The position numbers and the translations under genes were made by a program. Positions 5,887 to 11,152 of a stretch of 11,152 bases of DNA are shown piece after piece. Each line of letters starts with the position of its first letter. Within the stretch, counting starts at the first letter, position 1. Origin of the DNA: Defluviitaleaceae bacterium (GTDB lineage: Bacteria > Bacillota_A > Clostridia > Lachnospirales > WQUN01); contig WREB01000016.1 in NCBI GenBank assembly GCA_009779525.1, forward strand, positions 1-11,152. The letters run 5' to 3'. Under the pieces are notes generated by a model that saw nothing but the letters and a program-made list of their open reading frames with translations, did no database searches and was not told the DNA's origin.

Positions 5887-6537
5887 CTACTGCCGCTGGA
5901 TGATCTTCCTCTGCTCCTGGTAGATGTACTGTATTAGCTTATCCTGCTCGGCCGAAGTCATCGCCGTGAAGCGGATGCGGTACTGGAACGGGTGTATCGC
6001 CTTCTGGTTTATGTCCATCCTTAGCACCTGCCCCAAAATCATCAGCTCGTCCTTCTCGAGCGGGAGCATCAGCCGGATTATAGAATTTATCTCGATGTTA
6101 TACTTCGAGAGAAGCCTCATCCCGCCGCCGCTCATGTCGCGGATCACCCCGTCGCGTATGATGCTGTCCGTGGGCATTCCGCTTTCGTTTAAGATTATGT
6201 AATCGATTAGCACCGCGCAGTTGAAGCGGAAGAAATCCCTCCGCTGCACCTTGTCGCCGACGCTGGATATCGTAAGCTCGACAAGTTCGGAGCTTTCGTC
6301 GATAAACGAGCCGGTGATGTTGGCGGTGTACTCGATAATGCCTTTTTCGGTAAACACCCTGATCGTGCAATCCGCGTTGACCGGAAGCTTCACGATTTTC
6401 CCGAGGCTGATCGGCGCGTGCACAAGCAGCGTGTCCGGTTCGTCCGCCGACTCAACCTTGCTCGTATACGCGCTGTTCCAATTGATCGGGGTTTTTTTGG
6501 CAAGCGTCAACTCAAGCCTGTCGCCTGCCTTGACCAT
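5887..6537 (-). CDS. PilZ-domain c-di-GMP receptor, YcgR/FlgrB-like
   Basis: This 216-residue protein has a YcgR-like N-terminal beta domain (about 1-92) and a PilZ domain (about 98-210). The c-di-GMP-binding residues are visible: R100-D-F-F-R104 (RxxxR) and D134-M-S136-G-G-G (DxSxxG). YcgR-type proteins bind c-di-GMP and slow the flagellar motor, acting at the motor-switch or stator interface, so it probably couples second-messenger level to swimming. No membrane segment is seen. The ATG at 6535-6537 lies 31 nt after flhG and has no Shine-Dalgarno sequence close by. An in-frame ATT five codons upstream has an AAGGGA before it, but ATT starts are rare. The assignment of domain order is sure; the exact start is not. 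Confidence 0.92.
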   Translation of the reverse strand: MVKAGDRLELTLAKKTPINWNSAYTSKVESADEPDTLLVHAPISLGKIVKLPVNADCTIRVFTEKGIIEYTANITGSFIDESSELVELTISSVGDKVQRRDFFRFNCAVLIDYIILNESGMPTDSIIRDGVIRDMSGGGMRLLSKYNIEINSIIRLMLPLEKDELMILGQVLRMDINQKAIHPFQYRIRFTAMTSAEQDKLIQYIYQEQRKIIQRQ

Positions 6538-6568
6538 TTCGGTGGATGAAATGCCCGCACCGTCCCTT

Positions 6569-7525
6569 CTATCTGCCCGTAAGCCTCATGACCAGGCTTC
6601 TGAGCCCCTTCTTTTTTTCTGACGGCTTCGGCGAGTGCGCCTGCTTGACGTCGATCAGCTTATGCGCGATCGCCTCCAGGCAGCGGGAGCTGTCGGAATT
6701 CGGGAACATAAGCGAAACCGGCTGCTGGTTTTTCACCGCCCTAACCAGGTGCTGGTCGAACGGGATATTCCCGAGGCTCCCGAGTTTCAGGCTTAAGAAG
6801 CGCCCGCTTACCCCGCCCAGTTTCTCGTACACCTCGATGCCTTCCGCGGGGGAGTCGACCCTGTTTACGACCAGCTTGAATTCGGGCAGTTCGTCTTCCC
6901 CGCAGGCGTCCTTTACCGTTTTTATGAGCGCGTACGCGTCGGTGATCGACGTCGGGTCCGGAGTCGTCACGATTATCGCGTCGTTCGCCGCCTTAATGAA
7001 GTTAATGACCGATTTGGATACGCCGGCGCCGGTGTCGATTATTATTACGTCGGCGATCGCGTCTAAAAATTCGAAGCTGTCCGTCAACACGGACATCTGC
7101 TCCTCGCTGATGTCGGAAAGCGCGGTGAGCCCCGAGCCGCCCGATAGAAACTGCACGCCGAGCGGGCCGATGGTGAGCGCCGCCTCGATTGAGGTTTGGC
7201 CGGAGAGCACGTCGCCGAAATTGCTTTTCGGGTTTACGCCGAAAAGCACCTCAACGTTGGCGAGGCCGAAATCGGTGTCAAGCAGCACGACGCGCTTCTG
7301 CTGCTTTCGCAGGTAAATCGCGATGTTGATCGCTACATTAGTCTTGCCGACGCCGCCCTTTCCGCTCGTCACCGCAATCACGCGCGCCGGAGTCGCGGGC
7401 TTCGCCGTCGCCTGCGTCAGCTCAAGCTTGCGCTCCTCGAGTATGTCGACGCCAAGGTTAAGCGGCTCCGTGATCTCGCGCTGTCGCTGCACGATCTCGC
7501 GAAGCCTCTCGGCCTGGTCCGTCAC
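6569..7525 (-). CDS. flhG: Flagellar number regulator FlhG (YlxH/MinD-like ATPase)
   Basis: This 318-residue P-loop ATPase is of the MinD/ParA type. The N-terminus carries DQAERLR, the DQAxxLR motif of FlhG that stimulates the GTPase of FlhF. The deviant Walker A is SGKGGVGKT (54-62), LLDTDFGLAN follows at 81-90, and the switch II segment is IIIDTGAG. The C-terminus ends in a basic amphipathic stretch (GLRSLVMRLTGR) like a MinD membrane-targeting helix. FlhG limits flagellar number and works with FlhF at the membrane. The start is GTG at 7523-7525, overlapping the flhF stop (GTGA) and preceded by AAGGGGAG (7532-7539, 6-nt spacing). The open frame continues further upstream, but only as an overlap with flhF. 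Confidence 0.95.
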   Translation of the reverse strand: MTDQAERLREIVQRQREITEPLNLGVDILEERKLELTQATAKPATPARVIAVTSGKGGVGKTNVAINIAIYLRKQQKRVVLLDTDFGLANVEVLFGVNPKSNFGDVLSGQTSIEAALTIGPLGVQFLSGGSGLTALSDISEEQMSVLTDSFEFLDAIADVIIIDTGAGVSKSVINFIKAANDAIIVTTPDPTSITDAYALIKTVKDACGEDELPEFKLVVNRVDSPAEGIEVYEKLGGVSGRFLSLKLGSLGNIPFDQHLVRAVKNQQPVSLMFPNSDSSRCLEAIAHKLIDVKQAHSPKPSEKKKGLRSLVMRLTGR

Positions 7526-8877
7526 AAGCCGCTCCCCTTGCGCAAAAACGGATGGCCCTGGCCGGTTCCGAGGCCCAGCAGCGCCTTGGCCAGCTTGTCC
7601 GGTTTGACGATCTCGATGTCGTCCGGCACGTTTTGGCCGAACGTGACGTACGAAGCCTTGCATCCCGTTATGTGGCAAATGTTTAGTATCGAGCCGAGCG
7701 TCCCGGTTTCGTCGAGCTTGGTGAATATGAGGTCGAATTCGGTTACGGCCGAATAGGTTTTTATGATGTTTAGGAGGTCCTCGCATTTGGTGGCGACGCT
7801 GAGCACCAGGCAGCGCCTGCTGTCCGGTATCATTTCGAGGAGCTCTTTAAGCTCGGTGAGGTTCCCGTCGTTCCGGTGCGAGCGCCCCGCGGTGTCGATT
7901 AGGATCACGTCGTTATCGCCCTCGAGCGACCCTACGCTCCCCTGCACTTCCTTATTGTCATAGACGACCTTGACGTCGAGCCCGAGTATTTCCGCGTAGG
8001 TCTTAAGCTGTTCGACCGCGGCGATCCTGTAGGTGTCGGCGGTGATGAGCCCCACGCGCTTGTTGTGGTTAAGCGTCAGAATCGACGAGAGTTTAGCGAT
8101 CGTGGTCGTCTTGCCGACGCCGGTCGGTCCCATGAACGCGACCGTCCTGGTCCCGCCGTCGCCGGCCTCATCCTCGATTGCGTCGGGTTCGCCCAGGATA
8201 TTAAGTATCGTATTATATACAATTTTGACGATTAAAGTGATGTCGATTTTTTCGCGCTCGTCGATCGAATCGACGTCCTCGAGTACCTTTTCGGCGATTT
8301 CAGGCATCACGCCCTGCTCGACGAGCGATTCGTAGAAGATTTGGATCAGGCTGTTGTCGTACTTTCGCGCTTCGGGGCTTTTTGCCATCTGTTCGGCGAC
8401 GTTAAGCTGCGCCACGACTTTTTCGAGCAGCTCCTCGGTCATCGTCAGCTTGTTCTCAAGGCTTGCGATCCGCTGCTGCTGGTCGGAGAGCTTGATTTCG
8501 GAAACGAAGCTCGCCGCCGGCCTGGAAACCGGCGCGGCTTGGCTTGCGGCGGGATTTAGCAAGACGGGAGACGGCGCCTTTATTTCGGCGCCTTTTTTTA
8601 TTGCGGGGTCAGATTCGTCGCGTTCGCGTTTTTCTTCGCGCTCGAACAAATATGAGGCGGACTGCCTCAATCCGGCGGCTTCCTCCCAAATGCGCTCCGC
8701 CGAGGACTTTTCCTCGTACGCGGCGGTAATCACGACCAAAGGCGCGCGGAAAAACGCCATGATCCCCTTGTACGGCTTCCGCTTGATGCTAAGTATGATC
8801 GCCGAAACGCCGAGCTCGTCCTTGACGCGCTGCATTATCTCGTGCTCGGACTTTCCCTCGAATTTTTTGATCTTCAT
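7522..8877 (-). CDS. flhF: Flagellar biosynthesis GTPase FlhF (SRP-type)
   Basis: This 451-residue protein of the SRP GTPase family has an N-terminal basic domain (B, about 1-115; MKIKKFEGKSEHEIMQ start typical of FlhF). A helical N region (about 135-240) and the G domain (about 245-440) follow. G motifs are GPTGVGKTTT (250-259), DTYRIAAVEQL (281-291), DTAGR (328-332) and TKLDETGTLG (386-395). The linker from about 80 to 120 is low-complexity and acidic/basic mixed. FlhF recruits early flagellar components and sets the assembly site, with FlhG as its partner. The ATG at 8875-8877 overlaps the flhA stop (ATGA), and the GTG of flhG overlaps its own stop, so all three are coupled. Confidence 0.97.
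   Translation of the reverse strand: MKIKKFEGKSEHEIMQRVKDELGVSAIILSIKRKPYKGIMAFFRAPLVVITAAYEEKSSAERIWEEAAGLRQSASYLFEREEKRERDESDPAIKKGAEIKAPSPVLLNPAASQAAPVSRPAASFVSEIKLSDQQQRIASLENKLTMTEELLEKVVAQLNVAEQMAKSPEARKYDNSLIQIFYESLVEQGVMPEIAEKVLEDVDSIDEREKIDITLIVKIVYNTILNILGEPDAIEDEAGDGGTRTVAFMGPTGVGKTTTIAKLSSILTLNHNKRVGLITADTYRIAAVEQLKTYAEILGLDVKVVYDNKEVQGSVGSLEGDNDVILIDTAGRSHRNDGNLTELKELLEMIPDSRRCLVLSVATKCEDLLNIIKTYSAVTEFDLIFTKLDETGTLGSILNICHITGCKASYVTFGQNVPDDIEIVKPDKLAKALLGLGTGQGHPFLRKGSGL
7532..7539 (-). promoter_or_regulatory. Ribosome binding site deciding the flhG GTG start
   Basis: AAGGGGAG lies 6 nt before GTG at 7523-7525, inside the last codons of flhF. It fixes the start so that the DQAxxLR motif stands at the N-terminus, as in other FlhG proteins. 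Confidence 0.75.
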
Positions 8878-10922
8878 GCGACGGTCACCATGCCGATCGA
8901 CTGCACCTCGGCGGTCGCCTGATCGATCTCGCCGTAGCTGAGCACGACGAGGTCGGGCGCGATTTCCTCGACAAGCTGCTTGAAGTACATCCTGACGAAC
9001 GGCGACGTGAGAATTATCGGAATCACCCCGATGCTCGTGAGCTTGCCGACTTCGCGCTTGAGGCTCTCGAAGATTTTCTGCGAGAGCTGCTGGTCGATGT
9101 TTACGAAGCTGCCCACCTCGGTTTTTTGGATGTTTGAGGTGAGGATTTGCTCAAGTTCGGGATCGAGCGTTATCACGGTGTTGACGCCGGTTTGGAAGAA
9201 TTTTTTTGATATCGCGCGGCGCAGGTTTTGCCTCACGTATTCGGCGAGCATGTCGGGGTCGCGCGTGACGGGCGCGTAGTCGGCCATCGTCTCGAGTATC
9301 GAGACGAGGTCGCGTATTGATACGCTTTCGCGAAGCAGTTTCGAAAGAATCTTCTGGACTTCGCCGACCGACATGAGTTTCGGGATAAGCTCGTCGACTA
9401 AGATCGGGTGCGTCTCCTTCACGTTGTTGATTAGGGTTTGGACGTCCTGGCGCGAGAGCAGCTCGTGCAGGTGGCTCCTGACCACTTCGGTCAGGTGCGT
9501 CGCGATTATCGCGGGCGGGTCGACGACGGTGTAGCCGAGCGCCTCGGCGCGCTCGCGCTGCGATTCGGATATCCAAAGCGCGGGAAGCCCCATGTACGGC
9601 TCGACGGTTTCGATCCCGTCGATCTCTTCCTCGACGTATCCCGAATTCATCGCCATGTAGTGGTCGAAGAGGATCTCGCCCCCCGCGACTTCGACCCCCT
9701 TGATAAGTATCGTGTACTGGTTCGGCGCGAGCTTTATGTCGTCCTTAAGCCTGATTATCGGCACGATCGCGCCAAGCTCCATCGCAATCTGGCGGCGTAT
9801 CATTACGACGCGCTCAAGCAGGTCGCCGCCCTGGCTCGCGTCGACGAGCGGTATCAACCCGTAGCCGAAGTAAAGCAGGATCGGATCGACGTTAAGAAGC
9901 GAGACGACGTTTTCGGGGCGGCGGATTTCCTCCGCCTCCGCGTCGTCGGTCGTTATCTCGGATTCGACTTTCGACTGCTTCTCGCGCCGGTTCATCGTGA
10001 AGCCGACGTATAAAATAGCCAAGCCCGCCGGGATGAAGACGATTCTCGGAAGGGGGGAGAAAATTCCCATGAAGGTGAGGACCGAGCCCGTTATCATAAT
10101 GACGATCGGCTGCGAAAAAAGCTGCGAGGAAAGCGCGGTCGTGATCTTGCTGTCGGACGTCGCCTTCGTGACCAAAAGGCCCGTCGCCATCGAAATCATG
10201 AGCGCGGGCAGGATGCTGACCAAGCCGTCGCCGACGGTCATGAGCGTGTAGACCTGGAACGCTTCGCCGACGCCGAGCGCCTCTCCGGTCGCGTAGCCCG
10301 TCGCGCCCAGGATCGTGCCCGCTATCAGCTCGACGACTATTATCAGGATGCCCGCGATCGCATCGCCTTTGACGAACTTCGCGGCGCCGTCCATCGCCCC
10401 GTAGAAGTTAGCCTCGTCCTGTATTTTTTTGCGGCGCGCCTTCGCATCGTCCTCGTCGATCAGCCCGGTGTTAAGGTCGGCGTCGATCGCCATCTGCTTG
10501 CCGGGCATCGCGTCCAGCGTGAAGCGCGCGGTAACTTCGGCGACGCGCTCGGAACCCTTGGTGATTACTATGAAGTTGACGATCATGATGATGACGAAAA
10601 TGACGATGCCGACGACCATGTTGCCGCCCATCACGTAGTCGCCGAAGACCTTGATGACCTCGCCGCCGTAGCCGTTTAGCAAAATAAGCTTCGTCGTCGA
10701 TATGTTCATGACCAGGCGGAACAAGGTGGTCAGAAGCAGGATTGTCGGGAACAGGGACATTTGGAGCGAATCGGTCGAGTAAAGGGCGTTTAGCAAAATG
10801 ATGACGGCAAGCGAAATGTTTATCATGAGCAGGAAATCGATGAGCCAAGTCGGAAGCGGGAGCAGCACGAAAACGACGGCGCCGACTACTATTAGCCCTA
10901 TGCCCGCTTCTTTAAACTTCAC
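8874..10922 (-). CDS. flhA: Flagellar type III export-gate protein FlhA
   Basis: This 682-residue FlhA of normal length has about eight membrane helices in the N-terminal half (first at about 8-24 and 27-47) and a large cytoplasmic domain from about 330 on. The FHIPEP signature is at about 126-149 (RVAEVTARFTLDAMPGKQM). It contains the conserved R126, R133 and D137, equivalent to R147, R154 and D158 of Salmonella. FlhA forms the nonameric export gate and docks export chaperones. The GTG start at 10920-10922 is chosen because it begins 7 residues before the first membrane helix and has GAGGGGAG at 10933-10940. A TTG start 33 codons earlier would lie upstream of the promoter and is rejected. 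It is first in the operon. Confidence 0.97.
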   Translation of the reverse strand: MKFKEAGIGLIVVGAVVFVLLPLPTWLIDFLLMINISLAVIILLNALYSTDSLQMSLFPTILLLTTLFRLVMNISTTKLILLNGYGGEVIKVFGDYVMGGNMVVGIVIFVIIMIVNFIVITKGSERVAEVTARFTLDAMPGKQMAIDADLNTGLIDEDDAKARRKKIQDEANFYGAMDGAAKFVKGDAIAGILIIVVELIAGTILGATGYATGEALGVGEAFQVYTLMTVGDGLVSILPALMISMATGLLVTKATSDSKITTALSSQLFSQPIVIMITGSVLTFMGIFSPLPRIVFIPAGLAILYVGFTMNRREKQSKVESEITTDDAEAEEIRRPENVVSLLNVDPILLYFGYGLIPLVDASQGGDLLERVVMIRRQIAMELGAIVPIIRLKDDIKLAPNQYTILIKGVEVAGGEILFDHYMAMNSGYVEEEIDGIETVEPYMGLPALWISESQRERAEALGYTVVDPPAIIATHLTEVVRSHLHELLSRQDVQTLINNVKETHPILVDELIPKLMSVGEVQKILSKLLRESVSIRDLVSILETMADYAPVTRDPDMLAEYVRQNLRRAISKKFFQTGVNTVITLDPELEQILTSNIQKTEVGSFVNIDQQLSQKIFESLKREVGKLTSIGVIPIILTSPFVRMYFKQLVEEIAPDLVVLSYGEIDQATAEVQSIGMVTVA

Positions 10923-10932
10923 GAGGCCGACG

Positions 10933-10940
10933 CTCCCCTC
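10933..10940 (-). promoter_or_regulatory. Ribosome binding site deciding the flhA GTG start
   Basis: GAGGGGAG lies 10 nt before GTG at 10920-10922. There is no in-frame ATG near it; the ATG overlapping its upstream end is out of frame. Confidence 0.6.
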
Positions 10941-10959
10941 ATATAACGAAACACAGCGT

Positions 10960-10989
10960 ATTATAAAATATATGGCGGCGCTTTGCCAA
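10960..10989 (-). promoter_or_regulatory. Sigma-70-type promoter of the flhA operon
   Basis: On the minus strand, TTGGCA (10984-10989; 5/6) and TATAAT (10960-10965; 6/6) are separated by 18 bp. They lie about 38 nt upstream of the flhA GTG start and in the gap after the previous gene's stop. The predicted transcript has a leader of roughly 30 nt. The housekeeping type fits an operon that encodes its own late sigma factor. Confidence 0.7.
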
Positions 10990-11037
10990 TATTTATGAAC
11001 CGGCGCGCGACGCGCAGGCAAAGCCGGAATGCGCGCG

Positions 11038-11152
11038 CTACCTAATCAACTCATAATTACCGAACCGGCCGCGCTTGATCAGTTCTGCTCCGTCATAAAA
11101 CAGGCGTCTGGCGTTTGCGGCAAACGTATAAAAAACGCTGCCGCCGATCTCG
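11038..11152 (-). CDS. 3' end of an unidentified gene (partial)
   Basis: The last 37 codons of an open frame enter from the right edge and stop with TAG at 11038-11040. The end reads RLFYDGAELIKRGRFGNYELIR. It has no resemblance that I can see to the C-terminus of FlhB, the usual upstream neighbour of flhA. Codon use is like the operon genes (frequent third-position G/C). No identification is possible from so short a piece, and coding status itself rests on the open frame and the plausible composition. Confidence 0.5.
   Translation of the reverse strand, partial: EIGGSVFYTFAANARRLFYDGAELIKRGRFGNYELIR

Noticed and set aside
6546..7316. Long open frame on the plus strand (256 codons) opposite flhG, and others such as 9438-10013 opposite flhA
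   Set aside because: They lie wholly opposite clear, well-recognised genes, have no ribosome site or family features, and are expected from the GC-rich third positions of the real genes.
7526..7786. N-terminal extension of FlhG up to 7786
   Set aside because: It would overlap flhF by 260 bases. The extra sequence is Arg/His-rich and unlike any FlhG, and GTG at 7525 has a good ribosome site and starts right at DQAERLR.
10923..11021. N-terminal extension of FlhA to TTG at 11021
   Set aside because: It includes the promoter and ribosome site and adds residues before the usual FlhA start. GTG at 10922 gives the family length.
10990..11037. GC-rich inverted sequences (CCGGC...GCCGG with GCGCG/CGCGC inside) before the flhA promoter
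   Set aside because: The inner stem would have an impossible one-base loop, the outer stem is 5 bp, and no U-run follows, so a terminator is not supported.
1..11152. CRISPR array, insertion sequence, prophage or toxin-antitoxin
   Set aside because: I saw no regularly spaced repeats, no transposase or integrase frame, no terminal inverted repeats with target duplication, and no short two-gene module outside the flagellar operon.

Overview
The window is a chromosomal segment with every recognisable gene on the minus strand, so transcription runs from high to low coordinates. It reads as a late flagellar/chemotaxis operon from a moderately GC-rich Bacillota-like bacterium. The grounds are the order flhA-flhF-flhG-pilZ-cheC-cheD-orf-fliA-fapA-orf-orf, the presence of CheC and CheD (absent from the E. 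coli type of chemotaxis), a DUF342/FapA protein, a SwrB-like membrane/helix-turn-helix protein at the operon end, and a tRNA without an encoded CCA. A Negativicutes or clostridial origin is my best guess. It is an inference from gene order and small-protein features, not from a search.

Layout from the promoter end (right) to the left. At 11038-11152 is the 3' end of an unidentified gene. A sigma-70-type promoter (10960-10989) then precedes flhA (8874-10922, GTG start). flhA is followed with 4-nt stop/start overlaps by flhF (7522-8877) and flhG (6569-7525, GTG start). Next come a YcgR-like PilZ protein (5887-6537), cheC (5256-5861), cheD (4766-5254), a small two-helix membrane protein (4434-4739), the flagellar sigma factor fliA/sigD (3649-4407, GTG start), fapA/DUF342 (1985-3592), a small basic protein (1654-1965) and a membrane-anchored coiled-coil/HTH protein (1111-1653). 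Gaps are at most about 56 nt, so this looks like one transcription unit, possibly with a second sigma-28-like promoter before fapA.

To the left is a tRNA-Ala(CGC) gene (941-1013) with its own good promoter and an intrinsic terminator. Then comes the 5' part of a zinc-dependent medium-chain dehydrogenase gene (755 to 1, cut by the window edge) with its own upstream region.

Functionally, FlhA is the export-gate protein of the flagellar type III secretion system. FlhF and FlhG set flagellar position and number. The PilZ protein probably senses c-di-GMP to brake motility, CheC and CheD act in CheY-P dephosphorylation and receptor deamidation, and FliA switches on late flagellar genes. Nothing here looks like an entirely new system. 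The more interesting details are a CheC with one degraded active site, three uncharacterised small proteins embedded in the operon, a tRNA promoter inside a long inverted repeat, and G-run Shine-Dalgarno sites throughout.
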